Shown in pieces: positions 11,115 through 22,885 of a DNA stretch of 64,000 nucleotides. The stretch spans positions 2,335,001 to 2,399,000 of the forward strand of contig JBBBDQ010000330.1 in NCBI GenBank assembly GCA_037127315.1. Direction: 5' to 3'. The position numbers and the translations under genes were made by a program. Numbering within the stretch: position 1 is the stretch's first letter; each line of letters begins with the position of its first letter. This DNA is from Ascarosepion bandense (Eukaryota > Mollusca > Cephalopoda > Sepiida > Sepiidae). The notes beneath the pieces are model-generated. The model was not told the origin of the DNA. It saw only the letters and a list, made by a program, of their open reading frames with translations, and did not search any database.

Positions 11115-11980
11115 TTTGAAACAGTGAGCCTCCTCGGCCTCACTCTCTTAGCCGACCTAAAGTAGAACTACTATATTGAATAAATAGCTAAATCTACTGC
11201 TAGGAAGGTTGGGTTACTGTGTCGGGCCAGGAAGTTTTTCTCGCCTGAATCTTACACATATACAAATCAACCATCCACTCATGTACTGAATACTGTTGAG
11301 ATATCTGGTCGAGCGCCACTGCTATTCATCTCGGGGTTCTTAACAGGATCCAAAACAAAATCTGCAATGTAATCGATCCCAACCTGGCAGCTCGACTTCA
11401 TCCACTTTCTCAACGACGGGATGTGGCTTCCCTCTGTCTCTGTCTACATACATTTGCATTGCTTCTGCTCCAACGATATTAGTTCCATGGTGCCCCCTTT
11501 ACATTAATTTATTCAAACAACCAGACTGGCAACAAGGTCTCACCCTTTTACAGTCAAAACAACCAAATACAGCCGTCACTTCTACTCCCTCAGCTTCTTT
11601 TCTCGTACTTCCCACCTGTGGAACTCCCTTCCGTATACTTGCTTCTCTTATAGCTGCAATCTCCAAGAGTTTAAATGCAACGTCAATTGTCATCTGTCAT
11701 CCCCTTGATTCCCATACTTCTTTTATCCTTTCCATAACATCTCCTGAATTCTGTTCTCCCTTTTTCAATCTATTCTCACGCAACTCTCTTCACACCAGTA
11801 TCCCCATCTTTCTCTCACCCACTCTCTGACACCCCCTGTAACCAGTACCTCTTCGGTTTCTCTTTCTCCTCGCTATCCTTCTATATAACCCTTTACTCTC
11901 CTCTTGTGTAGCCCCCTGCGCATCAGTGGCAGTACTCTGTTGCTTGGTGTTTAGTCTTTTCTCTTAATTTTCCTTCTTTA
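11115..11980 (+). mobile_element. Jockey/CR1-type LINE inserted into the RTE copy
   Basis: Plus-strand 5'-truncated copy. It starts near codons for SLLGLTLLADLK (11125-11165) and passes through the 'SGAP'-like and 'NKIQNKICNVIDPNLAARL' region (11340-11400). It then reads an SNSCLCTFALL-like decayed segment and the 'F..RTSHLWNSLPYTCF' block (11600-11650). It ends with the 3' signature CCCCCTGCGCATCAGTGG (11910-11930) and TTGCTTGG. Stops and frameshifts throughout. RTE sequence on both sides shows it entered an existing RTE copy. Confidence 0.8.
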
Positions 11981-12054
11981 CCTTTTGTAGGAGTTTTTGT
12001 ATTTTTCTTTCCTTCCCTGCCATCAACATTGAGTAATCTACAAAACTTATGTTG

Positions 12055-12320
12055 TTAAGATTCTGCCAATAATAACTCATGATAAGGTTGAAAAAGTTTG
12101 GCGAGAAGACACATCTTTGCGTATTTTTTTTTCACTTTTGCATATTTACTGAAGTCATTTCTTATACGTATGCAGGCGATTTGTTGCCAGTATAGGTTTT
12201 GGATCATTCTAATATTCTTCCCACATATGTCCAGGTTGCCTAGCATTTCCCACAGATCATTGTGACGTACTTTAGTAAACACTTTTGCCTTATCTATAAA
12301 ACACATTCATCTGTTATTCT
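12055..12320 (-). pseudogene. RTE-type LINE, reverse-transcriptase part (same copy as 10.0-11.1 kb)
   Basis: Minus-strand frame 12306-12055 reads MCFIDKAKVFTKVRHNDLW and NLDICGKNIRMIQNLYWQQ. This is RT motif A with its catalytic Asp (FID) and the following helix, matching FIDYAKAFDKIRQNEL in the 17-kb copy. The rest is frame-shifted. It lies in the right order and orientation to be the 5' half of the RTE copy whose 3' half is at 10004-11098. Confidence 0.75.
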
Positions 12321-12840
12321 TTCTGATATCATTCTGAGCATAAATATTGTATTCTTTTTTGTAATGTACTTTTGATTTTTTCGCTTTTTGAATATTTAAT
12401 CGCCATTGTGTTTTTTTTTCTTTTTTACTGTGATACTGGCCGACCATGATTCTAGGGATAGATTATGTTCATTTTATTTCAATGTTAAATTTCGTAATGT
12501 CATAAACAAATAATTTTTTAAAATTTTGAATTGCCTATAAATTTCTTATTTAATGTCTGTAAGTAATTTTAAAAATTTGAACAGGGACATATTTTAAAAT
12601 TTGTTTGTGCGTTTCTAGTCTTAACTTTTATTTCATTTGAATGCTAAATGTTTATTTCAATTGAATGTTAAATTTCTTAATGTCATAAATAAGTTAATTT
12701 ACAGTAAAGTTTTTTGGATGTTTATTTTATATATTTTTGTGTTTTTTCGATGTTTTGCTTTATCTGTTTTTTAATCCTTTATTGAATCAATAATAGATTA
12801 TACTACGTTTTTCTGACTCATATTAAATTAAAACTTAGTC
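12321..12840. other. No recognisable feature
   Basis: T-rich sequence with no coding similarity seen. It separates the RTE fragment from the 5' end of the next LINE. Confidence 0.5.
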
Positions 12841-12844
12841 ATTT

Positions 12845-15800
12845 TTAATAGGAGTAGATAAACTCCCTTGCCGTTCGGTCGTTACTTTCTTCCCCTTTAT
12901 TTGAATAGGAGTAGAGGCTCATCCCTTGTTTCCTGTTTAGAAAGGGGTTTTCGTTTTTTTTCTCCTTAGGTCTTCATAGTGCTGCTGTCGCAAGTTTTTT
13001 TTTATGATGCGTGTGAATGGTAGCAACGTCTCTTCATACTGAGGGTACCGAGTTGGCAGTTTTCTGGTTGATGCTTCCGGCTGGTAGTTAGGAGCCTGAA
13101 GTCTTGTGTAGCGTCTTGGGAAGCTGCTCTGGTCAACAATTGAATAATATAGGGGTTTCTTGTAGTCAAGCACGGATGGTTATCCCAGAAAGTGCCTCCG
13201 GTGGGCGACCCTGAAGTGACATGCTTCAGTCTGCGTTAGTTTTCTTCTCACACATGTTGTATTTGACGACTGACTGCTACCGCTATTCTAGGCCTCTTCT
13301 CAACAAAATAACTCTAAATCACGACAACACACAATCAAAAATATAAAATAAACTAACCAAACAAAAAAAAACACCAAAACTCCTCAACATGTCTTTCTCT
13401 AACTTTTGTGGTATTCGTACCAACTTTCACAGTGTGGAATCATTCCTCAACAAAAGGTCCCCTGACATCTTAGCTCTTCGCGAAACCAACCTCATATCTA
13501 TAATTCCCTCCTCTGGCCTGGGTATTTATGTCAGTGAACATCTTCCTCTGGTTAAGATAATCTTTCTTGAATCTCCTGTCCGCTCCTACATGTGTCTTCG
13601 TCTCTCTTTACTAAACTCAGAAAGCTATCTCTTCTTTCTTTACTGCTCTCCTACTCTCGACTGCTGCATACTAGAGAGTATTCCAGATAATATAGATAAG
13701 GCAATTACCCTTCACCGATTTGTATTTGTGTTCGGTGACTTCAATGGTCATCATGCCAAGCGGCTGAAAAACCCTCTCACTTATCTTCCTGGAGTCCATA
13801 CCCTGAACTTCGCAATTACATAAGTAATGGATTTTCCCCACGCGTTTCTAGAGTGGACAAAATGGACACGCTTCTCTTCTAGATCTCTTCCTTACCTCAA
13901 TCTATGACTATTGCTCTGTTATGAAGCTCTGGCCTCTTGGCATTTCAGATCATGTTGTGGTGTCTGTAAATGTATCTTTCTACTCCTACTTCATCCAGGA
14001 ATCTCTTATCAGTAGAATATTTTACTGCTATCAGCGAGCAAACTGGGACACGTTCCGTGTTTTCCTTTGTGATGTACCTTGGAACAAAGTTTTTAGTCTC
14101 CCTGTTCAAAACTGCGCCTCTGAAATGTTCTCCTGGATGAAAGCCAGCATTGATGCTTTCATTCCACTTGTGAAATTCCGACTTAAATATCGTTCATCTT
14201 CTTGGATCTTTTCTGCTTGTTCGTCTGCTACTGCCTACAAGAATCACTTCTTTCGGCTATACCGGAGTGACGCGTCTGCAATAAGCGTCTTTTTGTCTCT
14301 GTTCGTAATGAATGTAAGCGTGTCTGAATTGATGCTAAGCTGTTGTTTGTTGATAGAATAAAGTAGTGTATAGCATTTTGCAAGTTTAGTTCCAGAGATT
14401 ACTGGCGGCTCGTACAAAAGTGTGGTGAAAATGAGAAAGCCCTCGATCCCTTCTCTATTCAAACAATTTGAAGTTCTCCCATTCACAGCAGACATGGTCG
14501 AGTTCTTTGCTCGCGAATTCTCGTCACGTTCTACGCTTGACTCATCTGTATATATATATATATATATATATATAACCACATGTCTGGTCTCTAACATAAT
14601 TTCTAAGTTTGACTTCTATGGAGCCAGCGGAGGTGATGGAATTTCAGTCATCGGTCTAAAAATGTACGCGAGTGGCTCCAGCCCTGTCTAAACCCTATAA
14701 CTGTTTATAACTATTTATTCACTGCTTAATGCTTTCTTGCTTGTCAGGAGTCCTTCTTTATATTTCCTGTTTTGAAGAACTCTGGGGAGACCTCTGATCC
14801 ATGTAGTTATAACCCTATTAGTTTCGTATCTCTTTTTGGCAAGGTATTCGAGGCTATTATCAATGCTGAATTAGTTGGGCATCTCACATCTCACAACCTT
14901 CTCTTTGACAATTAGTATGGCTTCCGTTTCGCTAGGTCTGCCGTAGGTTTATCACTAAATATATATGCCAGGCTCTTGATAAGAACTGTTTCTCTTGATA
15001 TCGCGAAATCATTCGACAGTTTGGCCTGCTAGCCTTCTGTACAAGCTTCAGAGCTACGGTATTTTTTATACAATTGTTTTACTTAAGCCAATCGTTCCAA
15101 TTAAATCGTACAATGAAAAATGTTTAGAACGGGCGAAATTCAAGACCATTTCCTACGAACGCTGGCGCCCTTCAAGGCCCTATCCTAGGTCCTACGCTTG
15201 TTTTTATATTTATCAATGATATTCCTGAGGTAATCAGTTAACAAGTAGACGTCAATGCAGATGACACCACCATTTACTCTTGTCTCAATTAGAAATCTGC
15301 CAAGGCTGACAAAGTAAATCTGGTTGCTGCCCTTCAGAAAGATGTACAATATTTGGTTAAATGGGTTAGGAAATGGCTTGTAAATTTTAATGCCTCTAAA
15401 ACGAAGCTGTTCTTTTTGTTAACCACAATAGAGAAACTTCCTTATCTATTATCAGAATGGATGACGTTAGTCTCTTAGAGAGCAACACACTACATCGAAT
15501 CCATAGCTGTATCTACTGATAGCAAAGTTGGGTCATGGTGTCGGGCTAGGACTATTCTCTCGTCAGAATTCATTTTGTCACATTTTTCAATTTACCATCT
15601 GGTCGAGTGCTCCTGCTATTCGTCTTAAGGTTCTCGATAAAATCCAAAGGAGCATCTGTCATGTAATCGGTCCTGACTTAGCAGCTTGCCTTCAGTCACT
15701 TTCTCACGGACTTGATGTGGCTTCCCTTTGTCTTTTTTTACGAGTAACTTCGTGGCAGCTTCTCTGACAATCTTTTTCTCTGGTTCTATGATCACATGTA

Positions 15801-16017
15801 TTTACTCGTGCTATCAGATTGGCATCATGTTCCCACACTTTTACCGTAAAATTAAATAAATGTAACTTCCTCTTCTACATTTTCTTTTCGCGTACTTCTC
15901 ATTTATGGAACTTTTAACTGTTTACTTGCTTCCCTGAGAGCTACAATCTTCAAAAGTATAAAAGCGACTCTACCTTGTTTTTTTTTCAATATAACCCCCT
16001 GCGCACCATTAGTGGTC
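12845..16017 (+). mobile_element. Jockey/CR1-type LINE, near full-length but degraded
   Basis: Longest copy of this family in the window. The 5' end TAATAGGAGTAGATAA (12850) is followed by a leader of about 530 bp. An APE-type endonuclease region comes next (13389-13990): the ILALRETNL block, then FGDFNGHH, then LGISDHVV with the closing SDH motif. The RT region (about 14400-15300) includes NPISFVSLFGKVFEAI, a decayed motif A (SLDIAKSFDS), motif B (QGPILGPT) and motif C (ADDTTIY). The C-terminal block is at 15400-15960 and the 3' CCCCCTGCGCACC signature at about 15995. It carries many stops, shifts and an (AT)n run at 14551-14573 inside the RT. Its 3' end is cut at 16018 by the (GAA)n tail of an opposite-strand RTE copy. 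Confidence 0.85.
13389..13990 (+). pseudogene. APE-type endonuclease domain of the LINE
   Basis: Frame 13389-13823 carries the N-terminal NFCGIRTNFHSVESFL block, LALRETNL (the usual Glu of the ALSETNL-type active-site motif is kept) and FGDFNGHH (GDFN motif). A frameshift follows at about 13820, after which LGISDHVVVSVNVSF gives the C-terminal SDH catalytic motif at about 13945. The catalytic residues are mostly readable but the frame is broken, so no intact enzyme is encoded here. Confidence 0.75.
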
Positions 16018-16019
16018 TA

Positions 16020-18324
16020 GCCTTCTTCTTCTTCTTCTTCTTCTTCTTCTTCTTCTTCTATGTGCCCTGTCCCTTCAGGACGTAGGCGATCATGGCTTTC
16101 CACGTCTCTCTATCCCTGGTGGCTCTTAGCACGCCTTCTCTTGTTACAACATGCAACCCTTGTTCCATCATCCACCTGACTAAGTCCTTCAAATATGTTA
16201 TCCGTTGCTTTCCCCTGTCTTTTTTCTCTCTATTTGGCCTGTTAGTATCAGGTTCTCCAAGCCCCCCTTCCTCACTGCATGTCTCAGGAACTTCAGCTGT
16301 CTATTCCTGATGCTCAGTATTAATTTCCTTTTCGTTTCCATCCTTTCTAAGACATCATCATTGCTCACATGCTCGATCCATAATATTCGCAGCATCCTTC
16401 TGTAGAAGCACATTTCAGTTACTTCAAGTTTTTCCTTCATCTTTGATGATATTGTCCAACATTCACAGTCATATTGAAAAACGGACAACACTTAGCATCC
16501 AGTACCCTCTTCCTTGTTTCTAGTGAAATTGTCCTGTTTCTTAATACTTTACTCAACGTCTGGAATGCTTCCTTCGCCATGCCAATTCACCTTCAGATCT
16601 CTGTGTTACACTTTCCATCTTCTGTTATAACACTTCCCAGGTATTTAAATTTTTGTACCTGCTTGATTCTAGTATCCCCCACCTGTAGTTGGCATATTGG
16701 GTTGCCTTTTTTACTGATGACTATGTATTCGGTTTTCTTGCAATTTATTTCTAGTCCTTTCCTGTTACTTTCTTCAGCTACCTTCAGTCGGAGGTCTTGT
16801 AGTTTCCTTTCTGTGTCTACTATCAGCACCGTATCATCTGCTTACCTTAGGTTGTTTAAATTGTGGCCTCCGATGACAAATCCAGGCATAACTTTAGGGT
16901 CCTCAAAATATTCTCGTTATACAAGTTGAACAGATCCGGTGAAAAAACACATGCTTGTCTTACGCCCCTTTCTACCTTTGTATATCTGCTGAATTCGTTA
17001 CCTGTCCGTATACAAGCGGTTTGCTGCTAGTAAAGATTCTTGATTACTCTTAAGTCTTTCCCAAATATGTCAAGGCTGCCGAGCATCTCCGTCAATTCAT
17101 TTTGGCGTATTTTGTCAAACGCCTTAGCATAATCAATAAAGCACATGTATAAGTCCTTCTTCATTTGTATTGCCCTTTCAGAGAGCATCCTAATCATAAA
17201 TATAGCATTCCTTGCTCCAGTGCCTTTGACGAAACCGCATTGTTCTTGTTCTATTTCTGACTTGATTCTGATTCTCGCTCTATTCATCAGGATTCGGACG
17301 ATCAGTTTTGTTATATGGCTCATTAAACTGATGGTTCTGTGGAGTGTGCACTCGTTTGCTCCTAGCATCTTAGGTAGTGCTATAAAGATCGACTTGCTGA
17401 GGTCAGCTGGTATTACACCACTATTATAAATTTCATTTATTATTTCTGTAATTTTCTCTATACCAAATTCTTCCAGGGCTATCAGCAACTCTATGTCTAT
17501 GCCGTCTGGTCCAGCTGCTTTGTTTCTATTCAGTTTGGCTACAGCAGATTCCACTTCACACTTTAATATTTCCGGCTCGTCCTCATTTTGTGTATTATTG
17601 GTTGTTCTCTCGTGTTGTGGAAAAGACCTTATATATATTCTTCCTATCGTCGGAGTATTTCCTCTTTCTCCAAAATGATTGTTCTATCCTTAGATTTTAT
17701 ACACCCTGTTGAAGAGGAGGATTTTTGTCCTGTCAGTTCTTTTATTTCTTTATGCATATTTGCTTTATTATTCCTGCTCAATCTCTCTACTTCTGCACAT
17801 TTGTCATTGAGCCATTCCTCTTTAGAGTGCCTACATTTTCTTCTTATTTCCTTGTGTAGTTCCCTGTACTCCATTCCATGTCTTGATATCATTTCCTGCC
17901 TCCTTTGCATCATGTCCAGAATCTCTTCAGTCATCCACTCATTTTTCTTTCTGTGCCTAATTTCCTTTGGGGTAATGTTGTTTGCTGATGTCACTATTGC
18001 TTCTTTTAGCGAGTCCCATTTCGAGTGTCCTTTTCCAATTTGTTCTTCAGATTTGATTTTCACGCTGTTAGTTTATTCTTTCTGTAGGTTGAGGTCATTC
18101 ACGATTGTGTTGCATTTCAGTTTTGGTGCTGCACTAGGCTTCTTTAATCTCCGGTGGTTCACCTTTAGTTTGCAGATGACTGGGATGTGATCGCTTCCAC
18201 AGTCAGCGCCTGGATAGGCTTTGCTTTGAAACACTGCATTTCTGAATCTGCTGTTTATGGTTATGTAGTCTATCTGGTTTTTCGTGTCACCTCCTGGGAG
18301 GGTGAAATAATTACAAAAAAACAA
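16020..18324 (-). mobile_element. RTE-type LINE, 2.3-kb copy with (GAA)n tail
   Basis: Read on the minus strand. The end of the APE endonuclease comes first (18324-18073: KNQIDYITINSRF, CGSDHIPVICKL). A linker follows (18063-17644). The RT has fingers RNKAAGPDGIDIELL and motif A FIDYAKAFDKIRQNEL (17554-17027). Post-RT NPICQLQVGDTRI and YLGSVITEDGKCNTEI come next (16829-16593), then the C-terminal ECWTISSKMKEKLEVTEMCF and RQLKFLRHAVRKGGLENLIL (16491-16198). It ends in CATAG plus (GAA)n (16023-16060). The 5' part is missing. Several frameshifts and stops; otherwise well preserved. Confidence 0.9.
17027..17554 (-). pseudogene. RTE reverse transcriptase, fingers/palm segment
   Basis: A 175-codon open segment. 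RT0-2 region: AGPDGIDIELLIALEEFG, then a PADLSKSIFIALPK block and HRTISLMSHITKLI (canonical 'RPISL' changed to RTISL). RT3: EQCGFVKGTGARNAIFMIR. Motif A: FIDYAKAFDKI with the first catalytic Asp. The frame stops just after NLY, before motifs B and C, which lie in another frame downstream (17026-16830). RTE-clade assignment rests on motif A, the post-RT 'YLGS' block and the C-terminal 'LKFLGH' block. Confidence 0.85.
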
Positions 18325-18594
18325 AAAAACACAAACAGACTATTACTACTCGTTCCTCTACCGCAACAGTCATAAAATAAACTACAATGTCAGGTCAAAT
18401 TTGCATGGTTAAAAAGAGTTCTGTAGGCTGATGATCAACTCTTTAAATAAATTAGCTGAATGTGAATACTGAAAATTAACTGGAATGTCAGACCCAAGAC
18501 TTTAAAAAAAAAACATTTCAGAAGAAGTATCAGTCATTATTTGTTGAATTTCTAATGAATATCTCGACTTTTACTAAATTAAATTTTAGTAACT

Positions 18595-20980
18595 TGTTTT
18601 AATAGGAGTAGATAGTCATTTCTTTCACTCGCTTCATAATCCCTATTTTTTTAACAACTTAATTGTTGTACTGTTTAATTTTTGTAATAAGTGTGGATGG
18701 TGGCTACGCCTCTTCATACTGAGGGTAACGGGTTGGCAATTTCCTGGTTGCTGCGTCTCGACTAGTAATTAGGAGCCCGAACTCTTACTTAGCTTCTAGA
18801 GAGGCTTCTCTAGTCAAGTCGAAGAACACTGGAGTTCTTTCAGTGTCATTTCGCATAGAAAAGTGTCTCTGTAAGCAACTGCTGTGGGTAAACCCGATGC
18901 CACACCATGTTGCAGTCTGCTCCAGTTCTCAGCCAGCCAGCACATTAGACGACCAACTGCTAATACTATTCTTGGACTTTACCTTACCGAAATACCACGC
19001 CACGACGATAAGCAGCCAGTGAGGTAAAACCAAACTAGATCAACAAAAACCATCTAAACTCCCCAACCTTTCTTACTTCAACATTTGTGGCATTCATACC
19101 AACTTCTGCAGCCTGGAATAGGAACGATTCCAACGACATCCTATCTTTCTACAAAAGCAATCTTAATTATGCATTCATTTGCTCTGAATTATTGATTCTT
19201 TGCTACCTTCTTCTCTTTAGGAAAGCCTCCAATGTTCAGACGGATTGTTTGGTAATTTATATTCGTAAATATATCCCAATGGCTAGAGAAGTCTCTTTTG
19301 AATATTCAGACCATTCTTGCATGTGCCTCTGTCTTTCTGTACTTAATTCGGTCATCCATCTCTTTTTCCTCTACTGTTTCCCTTCCTCTAATGAGTGTTT
19401 CGTGCTAGATAGTATTTCTGATAATATAGACAAGGCCATCTCCTTACACCTGTTTGCAAATATATTTATGTTCAATGATTTAATGGTGACTCTACCGAGT
19501 GGCTTAATCATTATCTCTATCCCTGACTCATGTCGTACTCTGCAGCTCTGCCCACTTAGCAATACCAAAACAGTGTTTGTAAGCTGATTTTTGTGATCTT
19601 ACACCAACCAAGAAATTCGTATCAAGAGAATATCATTCTGTTAGGAACGAGCAGATTGGGACTCGTTCTGTGACCTCCTTCATGCCGTTCATTAGAATTA
19701 TTATTTTAACCTTCCTGTTAAAAAATGCGCATTTGGGGTTTCCTTTTTTTATGAAAGTTGACATCGCACCTTTCATTACGCACAGAAATACCAAGTGAAA
19801 CTACGTTCATCACCTTGATTCTCACCTCCATATTTAAATAGAGGAAGCTCGTCTATGGCTCGAGATATCTCGAAAATGTTTGACAGGCATGCTGGTCTTC
19901 TATGCAAGCTCCATTGATACGGTATTACTAGACGATTGTTTGATTAAATCCATCGAATCGAGAAATGTAATTTGTTTTGAATGGGCTCGCTTTCAGATCC
20001 TTTCACATGAACGTAGGTGTCTACCCCACAAGTCTCTATTCTAGGTGGTACGCTGTTTCTGATCTTCATCAAGTACCCAAGTAATTATTTATGCAGATAA
20101 CACTACGATTTACTTCTATCTCAGTATCAAATCCATCAGAGTCGACAAAATGAACCTGGCTGCATCTCTTGAAAAAAAAGTTCAATCAGTGGGGCAAGAA
20201 TAGCTGGTAGATTTTAATGCTGTCAGTTAACCACCATAAAGAAACTTTTCTGTCCGTTATCAGAAGCTAGACGCCTGGAGAGCAACACATTGCGCCTTCT
20301 TGACCGCACGTTTTCAACTGACTTGAAGTGGAGAAATTACATTGAATCAATAGCTGGATCTACTTCAAGAAAGGTTGGGTTACTGTGTCGTGCCAGACAA
20401 TTTTTCTAGTCAGAGTTCATCTTTACAAATCTACTATTCGCCCGTGCATTGAATACTGATGTCACATCTGGTTTGGTCGATCTGCCAGTCATCTTGAAGT
20501 TCATTACAAAATCCAAAGGATCTGTAATGTAATCGATCCTAACTTGGCATCTCGACTTCACTCACTTTCTCACTGATATGACGTGCTTTCCCTTTGTCTT
20601 TTCTACAAATATTCTTATGGCAACTGCTCTGACGAGCCTTTTTTCACTGGTGCCCTGACTATATGAATTTAATCGTGCTACTAGATTGGCATCCAGGTCC
20701 TACCCGATTACTGTTGAAATAGTAACCGACACTTCTACTCTAACATTTTCTTTTCTCGGACTCTCTACCTGTGGAACTACATGCCGTTTAGTTGCTTCCC
20801 TCATAACCACAATCATCTAAAAATTATATGCAACGTTATCATCTTCTATCTTCTTGAATCTCATTCATCTCTTGCCCTTTCCTCAATACTCACTGTACTC
20901 AATCTTCTATTTCACTTTCATTCTGTATAAGCACCTGCATACTAGTGGCATTTCTGCCTTTCTTAAATTATAAAAAAGAG
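18595..20980 (+). mobile_element. Jockey/CR1-type LINE, degraded copy with both ends
   Basis: Shares the 5' start TTTTAATAGGAGTAGATAG with the 12.85-kb copy and the leader block CTTCATACTGAGGGTAACGG (18711 on). The endonuclease region (19080-19560) is full of stops. The RT and C-terminal blocks are recognisable by codons such as DKMNLAASLE (20145) and HIWFGRSASHLEVHYKIQR (20455-20520), then LFYKYSYG (20600). The 3' end TGCATACTAGTGGCATTTCTGCC (split here by 3' signature 20930-20960) is followed by an A-rich edge at 20975. No functional protein. Confidence 0.75.
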
Positions 20981-21197
20981 GCCTTCTGGTATATTGGTAC
21001 AGATGTACATTACATTCATTGTAACCTTGTTCATGCCTAAATCCTCTCAGACCGTTATCTTGATTCTGTCTGTCGCTTTGTTTAAGTTCAATTTAGTCAT
21101 TTTTTTTTGTATTTTCGGTTGCAATCTTTTGTCAAGGAATATATCTATTGTGTATTTTTTCCATTTCTGGAGGATTATTTCTTGTCTAATACCAGTG

Positions 21198-21480
21198 GAT
21201 GTGCGTTGTGATGCATTGGATATCGGCTCGGAACGAGAAATTGGGGAGCCGAGTTCGAATTCCAACCGAATTCATTGCATTCACTTACGCGCAAATACCC
21301 TTGGGAAAGGTATTAATCCGTTTATTCCTTCCAGATTGGGTTCTATAGCCTTGGTCGGCAACCAGTCTACCGCAGAAAGCAATGGCAACCTACTGCAGGA
21401 TAATCTTCTGCCCAGTCAGCCATGTCTCTTTCGAGACATGATCGCCCAAGCGTGTATCACGGATGGTATTTAACTGACTG
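21198..21480 (+). mobile_element. tRNA-derived SINE with target-site duplication
   Basis: Begins with a tRNA-like head: A-box-like TGATGCATTGGATATC (other copies TGGTGCAGTGGAT), then B-box-like GAGTTCGAATTCC at about 21252. The body follows, then AGAGACATG-type and ATCGCCCAAGCGTGTATC blocks, and it ends in an AACTGACTG tail. ACCAGTG at 21191-21197 is repeated at 21481-21487, giving a 7-bp target-site duplication that fixes the ends and a length of 283 bp. Both promoter boxes diverge slightly from consensus. The family resembles octopus tRNA SINEs in type; I cannot name it. Confidence 0.85.
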
Positions 21481-21487
21481 ACCAGTG

Positions 21488-22180
21488 TCCAGTTTTGGAT
21501 TTTATTCATCCTGCTTAGTAAGTCTTTTGTTCTGTTATCTCTTATTTTTTTCTATACATATTTGCTTTGTCTTTGATACTCAACAATTTATTTGCATTCC
21601 ATGTTCCCGTTTCTCAGATGTTATGTCCATAATACTCCTAGCATTCGTCGCCAGAACCATAATTCTGTCGCTTCTAGTTTTTTTCTCATCTATGAGTAAT
21701 TCTATCAGTTATACACACGCCTTTAAAATGAAACAGTTTTTAATTTTCTACTAATTTCTGTACTATTTCTTTTTTGCTATTTTTAGGGAAGTCTGAGATA
21801 AACCCATGGATCTTTCTCGGGTTCAGTTTGAATATTCTTATACTCAAAAAAGAAATTTCCGAAACCATAAGTCCATTACCATACTGTGTTACCTGCCGTT
21901 CGAAATTTCTTTGACAAATAAATAGAGTTCGAATTTGAAATCACACGAAATCGGCATTCGTAACTTATATAAAGGAATTTTATGATATCCAAGAATTTCA
22001 TTCAAAACTTAGGTTTGTAATAAAACTAGGTATGTATTATTATTAATTTTAACCTGTATTTACGTTAATCTTAATCGATAAGCTGTTAGTGAGATTCGAA
22101 ATCACGCCTTCCCTTGATCAAAAATGGAAGAATGAGGATGTTAAACAGAAAAATCGTCTTCTGTCGTATTTCTCAAAGAA
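21488..22180. other. No firm feature; possible eroded RTE linker
   Basis: Mostly unassigned. The stretch 21500-21700 loosely resembles the endonuclease-RT linker of the RTE family on the minus strand (CATATTTGCTTTGT and ATGTCCATAATACTC blocks). The similarity is too weak to annotate as a copy. Confidence 0.35.
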
Positions 22181-22184
22181 TATT

Positions 22185-22885
22185 TACATATTTCAAAACT
22201 TCCTAAACTGAAGGAAGCGGAAAGAAAGGACTACAAATAAACTACAAGAAAACCGAATGCATGGTCATCAGACAAAAGAGGAGTCCGATTTGCCAACTAC
22301 AAGTGGGGGATACTAAAATCAAACGGGTTCAGAATTTTAAATAACTGGGAAGTATTCTAACAGAAAACGGAAAGTGCAACACTGAGATCCGAAAGCAAAT
22401 TGGCATGGCCAAGGTTGCTTTTCGGAAGTTGAGTAGAGTATTAAGAGACAGGAAAATTTTGCTACAAACAAAAAAGTGAGTACTGAATTGCTATGTGATG
22501 TCTGTTCTTCAATATAGCAGTGAAAGCTGGACAATCTCCTCAAAGATAAAAGAGAGACTTGAAGCAACTGAAATCTGGTTATACAGATGGACCGAGCATA
22601 TAAGCAACGATGAGATTTTGAAGAGAATGGAAATAAAAAGAAAACTAATACTTAATATCATGGAAAAACGGCCAAAGTTCCTGGGACATGAAATAAGCAA
22701 GAAGGGCTTGGAGAATATGATACTCATAAGTCAGAGTAGCGTGTAAAATACTTGATGAGCTTAAACAAGTTGTTGGCAGAGCGGAGTTTGGGTGTGGTAA
22801 GAGGAGAAAGCGATAGTAAGATGTGAAGGGCCATGATCACCTACGTTTTAAAAGGACACGGCACATAGAAGAAAGTGTGACAAAA
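22185..22885 (+). pseudogene. RTE-type LINE C-terminal fragment
   Basis: Plus-strand translation gives KKTECMVI, RSPICQLQVGDTKI, NGKCNTEIRKQIGMAKVAF, then in frame 22495-22740 SSESWTISSKIKERLEATEI and RPKFLGHEISKKGLENMIL. Codons for AMITYVLKGHGT follow at about 22830-22865. This is the same post-RT and C-terminal region as the 16-kb copy. The end GGCACATAGAAGAAAG at 22858-22873 looks like the start of the (GAA)n tail. Frameshifts and a deletion around 22585 (YRW.TEH). Confidence 0.85.

Noticed and set aside
13389..14361. Host gene suggested by two frames of about 145 codons
   Set aside because: GDFN and SDH motifs and the flanking RT show it is a LINE endonuclease with a frameshift.
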